DNA from: Acetivibrio alkalicellulosi
GTDB lineage: Bacteria > Bacillota > Clostridia > Acetivibrionales > Acetivibrionaceae
Assembly (NCBI GenBank): GCA_008125075.1
Contig: VLTH01000003.1
Span: 821,480-885,479, forward strand
DNA length: 64,000 bases
Direction: 5' to 3'
Both the position numbers and the translations under genes were made by a program. Under the pieces are notes generated by a model. It was given only the letters and a program-made list of their open reading frames with translations. It was not told where the DNA came from and made no database searches. Shown here piece after piece: positions 34,589 through 44,257 of the stretch (position 1 is its first letter; each line of letters opens with the position of its first letter).

Positions 34589-34611
34589 AATTATATAAAG
34601 GTGGGTGTACT

Positions 34612-35727
34612 ATGATTGCAATAAATAAAAGAATAGTGTCCATAGATATTGGCAATAGCAAAATAAAACTTGTACATGGACAGGTACAAAAAGAAAAAAT
34701 TATTATTTATGAATATGATGTAGTAGATACACCTGAATATTCAGTGGAAGATGGTAAATTATTAAAGGTAGAAAATCTAATAAATGTAATTAAAGATGGT
34801 ATTATTAAAAAAAACAAAATCAAATGCAAAAATTTAGTTCTTACTATAACAGGTACAGGTGTTATAGTAAGGGATATTCAAATTCCCAAATCCACCGAGG
34901 AGGAAATAGATAAAATACTTGAATTTGAAGTTGAACAGTATTTTCCTGTTGGCCTTGAGAATTATGTTTTAGACTATAAAGTTGTAGAACAAATTGAAAA
35001 TGTAGATGGTGTATTTTATAGAGTGTTAATTGTTGCAGTGCCAAATAATCAAGTTGATGAATACATGAAAATACATAATGAACTAGGTATGGATATTGAA
35101 GCAATTGATATACCGGTAAATGCAATACAAAAGTTATTTTTTGGAGGGAATAGTCTTAATATAAAGAGTGAGAAATCAATAGACTCAAAAGAGTTTGCAG
35201 TGCTAGATTTTGGAGCGAAAACAACAGGAGTATATATTTTTTCTGATGGTAGTATGAAGTTCAATCGTATTTTGCTAAGTGGAAGCAAATTTATAGATGA
35301 AAGTATTTCAAATAATTTTAATTTAGACTTTAAAGAGAGTGAAGATCTAAAGATTAGCTCTGGAGAATTGATAGAGGATAATAATGTGGAAAGTGAAAAT
35401 GAATCCAAAACGAGAATAAGCGATTTAATAAAGGGTATAATGGGGAATATGCTAAATGATGTAAATAGGTTTTTTGAGTTTTACAATTCTAGAAGAACAA
35501 TGAATAAATTAAGGAAAATATACATATGTGGTGGTGGAAGTCAAATAAAGGGACTTGATAGTTTTATAAACCTATTTTTTAATATACCTGTAGAAAATAT
35601 AGTGCCAATGGACAATATTATTTACAAGGGAAAGAAAACTAATGAAGATTTTAAAAGAGATTTTCCATATCTAGTTAATTGCATAGGTTCAATAGTCAGA
35701 AGCAAAAAAGAGAAGAAATTTCGTTAA
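34612..35727 (+). CDS. pilM: type IV pilus assembly protein PilM
   Basis: PilM is an actin-like cytoplasmic ATP-binding protein that binds the N-terminus of PilN and links it to the motor. The 371-residue protein starts INKRIVSIDIGNSKIKLVHG (phosphate-1 motif). It continues with EEEIDKILEFEVEQYFPVG, a PilM hallmark, then FAVLDFGAKTTGVYIFSDG (phosphate 2) and KIYICGGGSQIKGLDSFI. ATG after AAAGGTGGG. It belongs to the pilM-N-O alignment complex encoded here. Confidence 0.94.
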   Translation: MIAINKRIVSIDIGNSKIKLVHGQVQKEKIIIYEYDVVDTPEYSVEDGKLLKVENLINVIKDGIIKKNKIKCKNLVLTITGTGVIVRDIQIPKSTEEEIDKILEFEVEQYFPVGLENYVLDYKVVEQIENVDGVFYRVLIVAVPNNQVDEYMKIHNELGMDIEAIDIPVNAIQKLFFGGNSLNIKSEKSIDSKEFAVLDFGAKTTGVYIFSDGSMKFNRILLSGSKFIDESISNNFNLDFKESEDLKISSGELIEDNNVESENESKTRISDLIKGIMGNMLNDVNRFFEFYNSRRTMNKLRKIYICGGGSQIKGLDSFINLFFNIPVENIVPMDNIIYKGKKTNEDFKRDFPYLVNCIGSIVRSKKEKKFR

Positions 35728-35784
35728 ATTTAGATTGTTCACATGCTAGAAGATTTAAGAGTAATTGTAAAGGATAAAGGCAAT

Positions 35785-36291
35785 ATGAAAATTGGAAATA
35801 AAGGATTTACACTAACAGAATTATTGGTTTCCCTTGCTCTATTAGGGATAATACTTCCATCTGTATCAGTAGTCTTTTATGCAGGTTATAAGAGTTATTA
35901 TGACCAAAGAGATATTATAGTTGCTCAGCAGAAGGCAAAAGAAATAATGGAAATGATAATTACTGATTTAAGGGTCTATGAAAACAGTAATATCACAGTA
36001 GATCTTTCAGGCAATAAATTAGTTATTGAATTAGAAGAGGGATTAGGCAAAGATAGTATTATTTACTGGTTTAATCCAGATGAAAAAAATATATATAAAA
36101 GTAATCAACCTATAATTAATGATAATGAAGAAATTGAAATTATTAATTTTGTTGTGGAGGAAATTAGTGAATTAGGCTTTGACACAAGCTTAATTAACAT
36201 AAGTATTTTTGTAAAAGCTGGTAAATCTGAAGAGGTTTATCTTAATACCAATTATAGAAGAAAAATAAAAGCTTGGGGCATTGAGCCTTAG
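35785..36291 (+). CDS. minor prepilin, PilW/PulJ-like
   Basis: The N-terminal class III signal NKG/FTLTELLVSLALLGIILP is a prepilin peptidase site with Glu at position 5. The following 140 residues include YYDQRDIIVAQQKAKEIMEM and a C-terminal beta-rich domain typical of PilW/GspJ-like minor pilins, though specific identity is uncertain. The ATG at 35785 lies after AAAGG; an ATG at 35743 has no ribosome site. Minor pilins of this class usually form the pilus tip or prime assembly. Confidence 0.82.
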   Translation: MKIGNKGFTLTELLVSLALLGIILPSVSVVFYAGYKSYYDQRDIIVAQQKAKEIMEMIITDLRVYENSNITVDLSGNKLVIELEEGLGKDSIIYWFNPDEKNIYKSNQPIINDNEEIEIINFVVEEISELGFDTSLINISIFVKAGKSEEVYLNTNYRRKIKAWGIEP

Positions 36292-36366
36292 CTTTTAAGT
36301 CTTTCACTTGGTTCGAATAATAAATTGAGTTACATTAGTAAATTTAAGGATTAAGGTGGTATTGCT

Positions 36367-36969
36367 GTGAAAGATTTAAATCTAGTCCCTAAAAGTTATA
36401 TTGAAAAAAAGAAGAGAAAGGCCGAATGGGTGTATATTACCATAGTGGTCATAATAATGTTAGGGGTTTTTTCAGCATTTACATATCATCCCTATACAAC
36501 AAAAAACAATTTGAATAAAAGTATTAAAACACTAGAAACTCAAATAAATTCAACTAGAATGTATCTCCAAATTGAAGAGGAATTTAATGTTTTAAAAAAA
36601 ATATACAATGACAGAGTAGAAGAAGCTAATAAAATTTTTAACATAGGGATAAATTACATTGATGTCATTAACAGCATAGAAAGAAGCATGCCTGAAAAAT
36701 TATTCATTGTTAGCTTATCAACTGAAACCAACTCAAAAGGTGATACAGTTGTCTCTTTATTAGGGATTTGTGAGAGTTATGATGATATTGCTTCATTTGT
36801 TCGGCATTTAAAAGAAGATAACCTTTTTTCAGATGTATACCTAACAACAGTAACTAGCGCTAATAACCAAAGGGGTTTTATTGCAGATGAAAATACTAAA
36901 AGTACCTATAGTTTTAATATTAATTTGCCTATAATGTCTATCAGAACAAGTATTAAAGGTTGGGAGTAA
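36367..36969 (+). CDS. pilN: type IV pilus assembly protein PilN
   Basis: PilN is a bitopic inner-membrane protein of the alignment complex. The cytoplasmic N-terminus KDLNLVPKSYIEKKKRK is the PilM-binding motif (INLLP type). One membrane helix (WVYITIVVIIMLGVFSAF), a coiled coil and a ferredoxin-like domain (SIERSMPEKLFIVSLSTET onward) follow. The 200-residue length is normal. GTG start after AAGGTGG. Confidence 0.92.
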   Translation: MKDLNLVPKSYIEKKKRKAEWVYITIVVIIMLGVFSAFTYHPYTTKNNLNKSIKTLETQINSTRMYLQIEEEFNVLKKIYNDRVEEANKIFNIGINYIDVINSIERSMPEKLFIVSLSTETNSKGDTVVSLLGICESYDDIASFVRHLKEDNLFSDVYLTTVTSANNQRGFIADENTKSTYSFNINLPIMSIRTSIKGWE

Positions 36970-36997
36970 TTATTGACATAATGAGGGAAGTGATAAT

Positions 36998-38257
36998 GTG
37001 GAATCTATTGTAAAAAATAAAAGAGTTATGGTACTAGTTGTTTTAGGGATGGTTTTTGCAGTATATTATAGCACTATTTACAGAAAACAGCTAAAAGGTA
37101 TTGATTTATTGAGACAGACTATAACAAGTTATAATGAAATTCTTGAGATTAATGAAGAAATAATTACAAGGGTGGAATTAATTGATGTTCATTTAAAAAT
37201 AATAAATGAGAGGGTAAATGATATAAGATTAGTATTACCTCCTGAAATAAATCAAGATGAGGCACTTATTATAATACAAAATGCTGCATATAAATCAGGA
37301 TTAAAAATTGATAATATTAGATTTTTTGAGATTGAAAAGTTAGAGTTTGGTGGCGATGGATTTACCCAAATAAGCAATGGAATAGAAGATTTAAGAATTA
37401 TAACTAATGAGAAGATATCAAAAGCCATGGAGTTTATTGGGTTTAGAGTAAATGAAGATACTCCGTCAGAGGATGATTTTATAGATGGAGAGGGTTATTC
37501 ATTGAAAACAAATGTATCTGCAAATGGTACAAGTTCTGAACTAATGAGTTTTTTAAATATAATTAATGATATTCAAAATAAAGTTGTTGTTGAAGGATTA
37601 AGAGTTGACAATAGCAATGAGAACCAGCTTTCTGCAAATTTTGATCTTGTATTTTACGGGATTACTGATAAAAATGCGGCTAAAAAAGGTAGTTACTTGA
37701 ATTTATCATGGACACCTCAAAAACCAGGAGAAAAGAATAACATTTTTATGTCTTATGACGGAGCTGATAATTACTTTATAGCTGATTACGTTGATAATAA
37801 TGATAGTTTTAATGTTAATAAATATGATTTTACAATGAGAGTTATACCATTTACCCAGAGTATGGGTCCACCAAGTGTGTCAATGGTTTTGAAAAGTCTT
37901 GATTTAAGTCAAGAAGGCATACCGGTTGTATATGGTGACAGTAGTGAACAGGAAAAAGTAGAGCTTTATATAGACAAAATAGATGGACAATACATGTGTA
38001 AGTTTAAAACCACTTATGAAGGTTTTCCTGGTAATGGATTTTTTGATATGGCTGTTTTTAATCCTTCTGGTAATCAACTAAGAATGCTTATAGATTCAAC
38101 TACTAGAGTTTCAAATGAAGATATTTCCGGAGTAAGTATATCTATTACTAACAATTCAGATAAGACTTTTATTGTAGATGTTATAAATGATGACTTAATA
38201 AGACCAAGAGTAACTATTAACAGGATGACAGAAAACATAAGGGTTAATTACAATTAA
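36998..38257 (+). CDS. pilO: PilO-like protein with long C-terminal extension
   Basis: By position after pilN and by its N-terminal layout this is the PilO partner. It has a short cytoplasmic tail, one helix (VMVLVVLGMVFAVYYSTIY), a coiled coil and a ferredoxin-like domain with LPPEINQDEALIIIQNAAYK and SANGTSSELMSFLNIINDIQ. The usual PilO is about 200 residues; this one has 419. The extra ~195 residues (from about 225, LNLSWTPQKPGEKNNIF) are rich in beta-type sequence with NNSDKTFIVDVIN near the end, resembling a secreted domain I do not recognise. GTG start. Confidence 0.8.
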   Translation: MESIVKNKRVMVLVVLGMVFAVYYSTIYRKQLKGIDLLRQTITSYNEILEINEEIITRVELIDVHLKIINERVNDIRLVLPPEINQDEALIIIQNAAYKSGLKIDNIRFFEIEKLEFGGDGFTQISNGIEDLRIITNEKISKAMEFIGFRVNEDTPSEDDFIDGEGYSLKTNVSANGTSSELMSFLNIINDIQNKVVVEGLRVDNSNENQLSANFDLVFYGITDKNAAKKGSYLNLSWTPQKPGEKNNIFMSYDGADNYFIADYVDNNDSFNVNKYDFTMRVIPFTQSMGPPSVSMVLKSLDLSQEGIPVVYGDSSEQEKVELYIDKIDGQYMCKFKTTYEGFPGNGFFDMAVFNPSGNQLRMLIDSTTRVSNEDISGVSISITNNSDKTFIVDVINDDLIRPRVTINRMTENIRVNYN

Positions 38258-38314
38258 CTCTACAAAAATCTTAAGTAACCTTTTTTGATATGAGTAAAAG
38301 ATGGGATGATGTGA

Positions 38315-39136
38315 GTGAAAAACAATAAAGGTGTAACACTTATTGAATTGGTAATTTCTTTGTCCATACTTGTTATAGTTGTTGGTCCATTTTTAGGAGT
38401 GTTTTTGTCTTCAACAAAAAATAGTGCTTTTTCTATGGAAGTATTAGACTCATCCTCCTTGTCTCAAAAAGTAATGGAGGAAATCAAATCAAGGCCTGAG
38501 TTTTTAAAAGAAGAGGCAATTTTAAAGGAATATGAAATGATTAAGCCATACAAAAAGTATTATGATCATGGAGATTATGAAGTAAAGTATAAAATTATCA
38601 AGGAAGAAGAGGAAATAAGTTCAGAAATATATGAGTTTTACTCACTAAAAGAAAAAGAATTTGATGTTGAAATTTATGTTGATACTGTCAAAGTGACAAT
38701 AGATGGGTATTCTTTTCAACTAAGTGATGATCCTATTGAGTTTAACATTGAAATAAGTCAGCTTAATGGAGTATTCAGATATAATTTTTTTGACAACAAT
38801 AATACAGTTAATTTATCTAAGATTATTAACCAAGAGATATTATTAAGGCCTTTAAGGATTAAAATACACTATGTAGATAATTATAATGATATTCTTGTTA
38901 TAAATGCTAATATTGACAAAACCAATGAAGCTGATGAAATTCATTTTTACACAATAGATGATAGAAATAATATTTGTTTTATTAAAAATACAGGAGATAA
39001 GCCATTTTATAAATATAGCAAACTAACCACAGATTATGTTGAATATACAAATTACCTTTATAAAATTAGCGTAATAGTTGAAAAAGACAATATGATAATT
39101 GATAGATTAGTATCCTATGTAAAAAAGAATAGGTGA
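38315..39136 (+). CDS. minor prepilin, PilV-like
   Basis: The prepilin signal is NKG/VTLIELVISLSILVIVVGP, with Glu at position 5, followed by QKVMEEIKSRPE, common in PilV/GspI-type pilins. At 273 residues it is larger than most, with a beta-rich C-terminal part (VTIDGYSFQLSDDPIEFNIE). GTG start close to GGGATGATG. Its end overlaps the in-frame GTG upstream of the pilX-like gene, so the two are coupled. Confidence 0.82.
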   Translation: MKNNKGVTLIELVISLSILVIVVGPFLGVFLSSTKNSAFSMEVLDSSSLSQKVMEEIKSRPEFLKEEAILKEYEMIKPYKKYYDHGDYEVKYKIIKEEEEISSEIYEFYSLKEKEFDVEIYVDTVKVTIDGYSFQLSDDPIEFNIEISQLNGVFRYNFFDNNNTVNLSKIINQEILLRPLRIKIHYVDNYNDILVINANIDKTNEADEIHFYTIDDRNNICFIKNTGDKPFYKYSKLTTDYVEYTNYLYKISVIVEKDNMIIDRLVSYVKKNR

Positions 39137-39141
39137 TTTTT

Positions 39142-41472
39142 ATGCTGTTTCAAATACTAAAATCAAGAAAAGGTTCTGCATTAGGCATTTCATTACTTTT
39201 AATTGTTGTAATGTCTCTTATGGGTATATCCTTGATGGCTTTATCTTTAAGCTCACTTGAAATGAGCATTTTTTACAGTGATGTAAATAGTGGTTATTTT
39301 CTTGCTGAAGCAGGGGTTGAAATAGTTGCAAAAAACTTAGATAAAAAAGTTGGAATCATTCAGGAGGAAGCACGAGCTAAAGCAGCCATAGAATTACAAG
39401 GATTACTAAAAGAAAATCCCATATTACTTCGTGATTCTGATGGCTCATTAATTATTGAAGAGTATGAAACACAAAGAGGATCAAAGTTAGAAAATATGTT
39501 TATGGAAGTGTATAACAATTATTTCTACGAAGGACTTAGAGATGAATTTATAAATATAGGGACTTTAGGTTACATGAAAACTTTGCTTGGTACAAGTTAT
39601 GATGATGGTGTATATCCATATAGAAATGTGGAAAGTGAATCTGATAAGATTGTACTTAAAGAAGCATCTTTTAATAGTACTGAGTATACGGTGAAAATAA
39701 GGGTGCGAGGAGAGTATAACCAATATATAAAAGAAATCGAAGCCACATTTAGTCTATTGCCACGTGCTCAAAAAATCCCCTACCAACCTGTTGGTAGGGC
39801 TAGAATTAACAATCCTGTAAGACATGAAATACTTAAAAAAGCTATTGTCACAGAAAAAAACATGATTGTTTCAGGAGGGAATGTCACAATAAATGGGGAC
39901 GTACTTTCTTTTGGAACTGTTCCCTTTATAAATATGCCTAATTCAAAAAGGATTGAGGATTACTTAGCTTCCTGGTATAGTTATGGAGGCATTATGGTTG
40001 GAATGTGCAGAGATGTGGCTCTTAGAAGTGAGGCGTTTGGTTTTGATAACAGTAAAACAGCAATACATTCAAGTGGATCTCTTAGTATTAATGGAAATGC
40101 ATCAACTATGAGCTATATTCACACTCTATATAGCACAATAATAAACCCTTCAAAGATATCAATTACAGGAAATACTTATGCAAGATCAGTAAGATCTCAG
40201 AGATATGCAAATTATTCTCAATTAAGTTTTAACAACTTATCAACCATAGAGAACCTTCAGGTTGACTCAAACATAACGGTAGTAGACATTAATGGCAAGT
40301 ACAAAGGATTTGTTGATACATGGCATGCTGTTGATGGAAGTGGAGTAAATTCTACTGATGAACAAAAGTCCAGAAGAACCAGCAGTGTTATAGTAAATGG
40401 TGATTCGGTTATAAACTTTAAGGATGAAATATATATAGGGGGAAGTACATTCTTAAAAGGCTATATAGATGAAGATGGAAACCCCTACATGACAGGTATA
40501 TCAGCTTTAAAATCAACAAGGAGAATTGAAAATGCATATATGAAAGATGACATAGCCAATCCAGACAATAATATTTACTGGTATGAAAATGGACAATATG
40601 TAGATCCTTTATCAAAGGCAGCTTTTAAAAGCTATACCAATAATAATGAGTCTTTTTTACTTATGGATGGAAAAGATGAAAATCCAGGATTTTTTAGTTT
40701 AATAAATAGAGGTTTGCACTTTAAAGGAATATGGGAAAATTTATGGAAACCAGATGATGTTTTTTCATTTTATATAAATCCATTTAGTATTAATATAACA
40801 GAAAATGGCATAACGGAAGATGGAAGAATAAGGGGATACTCAAATGGTGCAATTATTGCAAATGGAAGAGTATATGATATTTTTGAATTTGAAGAAATTC
40901 ATGATCCAGTTCATTTTCACTTAAACATTCAAAAACCTGCTATTGAAGAATATTTTAAAAATGTTGAAGGGCTGCTGGGAGAAAAGTTTAATTATGGCTC
41001 ACCAAGATTAGACTTTGTTGTGCCTACTAAATCAATTGAAAGTTATATAGATTATAGTTTTGTTGGATCAAATAGGATAGTCCCTGATAAAATTTACATT
41101 CCCTTTGATTTAGAAAAGGGATTTATCTATTATGGAAAATCTGATGTGGAAATAAAAATGGTAGATGGCAATTGGTATATTAACTCACAAGTGTTACCTG
41201 TTATGAAAGGCATCATATATGTTGATGGTAACATTTACATAAAAGATGGTTTTGAGTTTACTGGAATTCTTATGTCGTCAAAAAACATAGTTTTTAATGG
41301 AAATGCAAATATAACTTATAATCAAAGCGTTATTGATCAACTATTGAATGCAGATGTTAATATAAATGGATTTTTTAGTCAACTTACCTATGAGATGCCT
41401 GATGATACACTTAAAAGCCAGAGAACATCAACAAAAAATATCAGCATAATAAGTTTTAGGGAAGTAAAATAA
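39142..41472 (+). CDS. giant PilX-like minor pilin with beta-helix-like body
   Basis: The N-terminus SRKG/SALGISLLLIVVMSLM then SLSSLEMSIFYSDVNSGYFL and AEAGVEI is the PilX/GspK-type signature, lacking Glu 5. Typical PilX proteins are under 250 residues; this one has 777. The middle is made of short repeated strands (NMIVSGGNVTINGDVLSFG, SSGSLSINGNASTMSYIHT, ISITGNTYARSV), like a bactofilin-type or right-handed beta-helix. It ends with GIIYVDGNIYIKDGFEFTGI. The ATG at 39142 follows AGGTGA. Such a large pilin cannot pack along the shaft, so a tip position is inferred. Confidence 0.8.
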   Translation: MLFQILKSRKGSALGISLLLIVVMSLMGISLMALSLSSLEMSIFYSDVNSGYFLAEAGVEIVAKNLDKKVGIIQEEARAKAAIELQGLLKENPILLRDSDGSLIIEEYETQRGSKLENMFMEVYNNYFYEGLRDEFINIGTLGYMKTLLGTSYDDGVYPYRNVESESDKIVLKEASFNSTEYTVKIRVRGEYNQYIKEIEATFSLLPRAQKIPYQPVGRARINNPVRHEILKKAIVTEKNMIVSGGNVTINGDVLSFGTVPFINMPNSKRIEDYLASWYSYGGIMVGMCRDVALRSEAFGFDNSKTAIHSSGSLSINGNASTMSYIHTLYSTIINPSKISITGNTYARSVRSQRYANYSQLSFNNLSTIENLQVDSNITVVDINGKYKGFVDTWHAVDGSGVNSTDEQKSRRTSSVIVNGDSVINFKDEIYIGGSTFLKGYIDEDGNPYMTGISALKSTRRIENAYMKDDIANPDNNIYWYENGQYVDPLSKAAFKSYTNNNESFLLMDGKDENPGFFSLINRGLHFKGIWENLWKPDDVFSFYINPFSINITENGITEDGRIRGYSNGAIIANGRVYDIFEFEEIHDPVHFHLNIQKPAIEEYFKNVEGLLGEKFNYGSPRLDFVVPTKSIESYIDYSFVGSNRIVPDKIYIPFDLEKGFIYYGKSDVEIKMVDGNWYINSQVLPVMKGIIYVDGNIYIKDGFEFTGILMSSKNIVFNGNANITYNQSVIDQLLNADVNINGFFSQLTYEMPDDTLKSQRTSTKNISIISFREVK

Positions 41473-41515
41473 AAAGGTTTGGCTTCTTGTTTAAGGGGAT
41501 GAGGGGGAATTATTT

Positions 41516-44104
41516 ATGGGTAAAAGATATAAAACAATAATGATATTGATGTTACTTATAATTTCTCAGATTATTATGCCGCTAGATTTAAATAATTTAT
41601 ATTTGTTTGGTTCTACAGAAATTATAGCACAAGATGATTTTGATATGGGTACGTTAGATGGAGGGACAGGATGGAGTAATAATTGGTCAATTGATGGATT
41701 TGGTGATATTGCAAGTGACGGATATTTTAGCCCGTATTTTTGTATGAAGCTTTCAGGAAGAAATACGATAGCTCAAAGGAAAGTAAATTTGTCAGGATAT
41801 AAAAATGTCACCTTATCGTACTATTGGAGTGGAACAGGTTTTCTTGGAAATGATAATACAGTATTAAGAATATTTGATGGACAGTGGCATGTAGTACATA
41901 CGATAGGTAGGCGTGATACAACAGGTCAATATCTTTTTAGTAGTATTGATTTGTCATCATATAATATGATTGAAGATTTTGAAATTCAATTTATAACAGA
42001 TATGAGGAGAGAAACTGGCTCCATTTTCATTGATAATATTGTAGTATCAGGAACAAAAGATAATTTAGAACCACAACCAACTTTACCTCCAAGTTATATA
42101 AAAGTTGAAATGTATAATGCTAATAAAAATGCTACAACTAATTCAATAACTCCTTATTATAAAATAACTAATATTAGCAATCAGCCTATAAATTTAGAGG
42201 ATGTAAAAATAAGGTATTATTATACCGTTGATGGGGAAACACCACAAAATTATAATATTTATTGGTCATCTGCTGGAACTAATAATGTAACTGGAGAATT
42301 TGTAAAAATGCTTGATTTACATCCAATGGCTGATTATTATTTAGAATTAGGCTTTAAAGCTGGTACTGGTACCATTTCACCTGGAGAAATTGTATACATC
42401 CAATCAAGAATTCATAAGACAAATTGGTCAAATTATTCTCAATTAAATGATTATTCATTCAATTCAGATGCTAATAGCTATGAGGAGTGGATTTATGTAA
42501 CAGGATATATCAATGATGTTTTAGTGTGGGGAATAGAGCCTCATGATCCAGGGGGACCTACTCCAACACCTTTCCCCGATGAAATTTTGTTTGAATTTTA
42601 TAATGCAAATAGAAATACAACAACTAATACTATATATCCATATTTTAAGATTACTAATGTTGGACAAACTACAGTTAATCTTAAGGATATAACTATGAGG
42701 TATTATTATACAGTAGATGGAGAATTAATACAAAACTTTGTATGTGATTGGTCAACAGTTGGAAGAACAAATGTTATAGGTACATTTGTAAAAGTTTTGG
42801 AGTCACATCCTCAGGTTGATTATTATCTTGAAATTGGATTTTCTGAAAATGCTGGTTACCTTTCGCCGGGATCAATTGTTTATATACAATCTAGAATATA
42901 TAAAATAAACTGGTCTAACTATATCCAGAGTAATGACTATTCTTTTAATAATTTAAGTACAACATATGCACAGTGGGAAAAAGTAACAGGATATTTGAAT
43001 AATAAATTAATATGGGGAATTGAACCCTTTGTACCAGAACCTACACCAACTCCAACTCCTGAACCAACGCCGACTCCAATACCAACTGAGCCTCCTACCC
43101 CCATTATTGGAGAAGGTACAGGTCTTAGAGGAGAGTATTATAACAGTATAAATTTTACAGACTTAAAGAAAATAAGGATTGATCCAACCATTAATTTTGG
43201 TTGGGGTTATGAATCACCTGTTACAGGTGTTGGAAATGATGCTTTTTCAGTTAGATGGATAGGCAAAATTGCTCCAAAATATTCAGAACAGTATACTTTT
43301 TATACAGTAACAGATGGAGGAGTAAGGATTTGGATAGACAATATACTTATTATTGATAAATGGGTTTTGGGAGGAGAAAGCAGTCAATCAATATTTTTAA
43401 TGGCAGGTGAAAAATATGATATTAAAATGGAATACTTTAGTTATAATGATGAGTCCATAGCAAGGCTCTCTTGGTCAAGTGATACTCAAGAAGAAGAAAT
43501 AGTGCCTCAGAGTCAATTATATCCTCCTAAAATATTTACTGCAAATATGCACAATGTGAGAACAGGAGATAACCGTTTTATTATTGGTGATCTAATACCT
43601 ATTAAAGCAGTAATTGATGTTTTCTGGCAGATATCAAATCCTGTTATTAGTATTGACTTGAATTTGAAGAAAAATGATGGAAGTAACACTGGATTTATAG
43701 TTGAAGCAATCAAGAAGGGAAATACTATATTAAAAGATTTTATTAAAATATATGTCAATCAGGTACAAATTGAAGAATCTGATTATACAGTATGGATTGA
43801 TGAAATAGGAGAAAAAATTAATATACAAGTGCTTGAGAGTTTAGGTTATGGAGACAGAATTGAAATCAGATATGTTGTTAAAGCTACCGCAACAGAGAAT
43901 GTATTTAATATTGGAATAGATAAATATTTAACTGATAATAATCTTGAAAATATTGATCTTCAAATAAAATATGAGATAAGTCAATGGATTGACAGTGGAC
44001 TTGTTTTAAATCATCCATATTCTGCTCATTCGGTAGATGATGCAAATGAGAGAAATGCATTTATTGCTAATGTTATAATACAAGACCCAATTTTACTAGA
44101 ATAA
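41516..44104 (+). CDS. secreted CBM3-CBM3-PA14 protein of the pilus operon
   Basis: This 862-residue protein has no enzyme domain and no dockerin. A signal peptide (KTIMILMLLIISQIIM) is followed by an N-terminal jelly-roll-like domain (about 40-180, with QRKVNLSGYKNVTLSYYWSG). CBM3 copy 1 spans about 196-341 and copy 2 about 355-504; each shows RYYYTVDGE and IWGIEP or VWGIEP. A Pro/Thr linker (505-531), a PA14 domain (about 532-671, DGGVRIWIDNILIIDKW) and an unrecognised C-terminal domain (672-862) follow. Both CBM3 copies keep the Arg and Trp of the cellulose-binding strip (QSRI, NWSNY); copy 2 also has CDW. It lies 43 bases after the pilX-like gene in the same direction. A cellulose adhesin displayed by, or acting with, the pilus is inferred. 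Confidence 0.88.
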   Translation: MGKRYKTIMILMLLIISQIIMPLDLNNLYLFGSTEIIAQDDFDMGTLDGGTGWSNNWSIDGFGDIASDGYFSPYFCMKLSGRNTIAQRKVNLSGYKNVTLSYYWSGTGFLGNDNTVLRIFDGQWHVVHTIGRRDTTGQYLFSSIDLSSYNMIEDFEIQFITDMRRETGSIFIDNIVVSGTKDNLEPQPTLPPSYIKVEMYNANKNATTNSITPYYKITNISNQPINLEDVKIRYYYTVDGETPQNYNIYWSSAGTNNVTGEFVKMLDLHPMADYYLELGFKAGTGTISPGEIVYIQSRIHKTNWSNYSQLNDYSFNSDANSYEEWIYVTGYINDVLVWGIEPHDPGGPTPTPFPDEILFEFYNANRNTTTNTIYPYFKITNVGQTTVNLKDITMRYYYTVDGELIQNFVCDWSTVGRTNVIGTFVKVLESHPQVDYYLEIGFSENAGYLSPGSIVYIQSRIYKINWSNYIQSNDYSFNNLSTTYAQWEKVTGYLNNKLIWGIEPFVPEPTPTPTPEPTPTPIPTEPPTPIIGEGTGLRGEYYNSINFTDLKKIRIDPTINFGWGYESPVTGVGNDAFSVRWIGKIAPKYSEQYTFYTVTDGGVRIWIDNILIIDKWVLGGESSQSIFLMAGEKYDIKMEYFSYNDESIARLSWSSDTQEEEIVPQSQLYPPKIFTANMHNVRTGDNRFIIGDLIPIKAVIDVFWQISNPVISIDLNLKKNDGSNTGFIVEAIKKGNTILKDFIKIYVNQVQIEESDYTVWIDEIGEKINIQVLESLGYGDRIEIRYVVKATATENVFNIGIDKYLTDNNLENIDLQIKYEISQWIDSGLVLNHPYSAHSVDDANERNAFIANVIIQDPILLE

Positions 44105-44209
44105 GCTCTAGACTAGCAACTTAAGTTTCTAGAATGTTTTTTTTCACTTTTGTTAAATAAATACACCAAATAGAATAAAGTTGTTTTAAAAACATAGTAT
44201 ATTAGTTAT

Positions 44210-44245
44210 AATAGTATTGTGCCTGATTGGTACAATACTATTTTT
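44210..44245 (+). terminator. terminator at the end of the pilus locus
   Basis: A perfect 11-bp stem AATAGTATTGT (44210-44220) / ACAATACTATT (44232-44242) is followed by TTT. It lies just upstream of the next gene and overlaps a rejected GTG start at 44219. Confidence 0.75.
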
Positions 44246-44257
44246 AGGATGATTATA

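Noticed and set aside
44219-44257. GTG start at 44219 for the endonuclease IV-like gene
   Set aside because: It falls inside a perfect terminator hairpin and has no ribosome site; the TTG at 44258 gives the family N-terminus.
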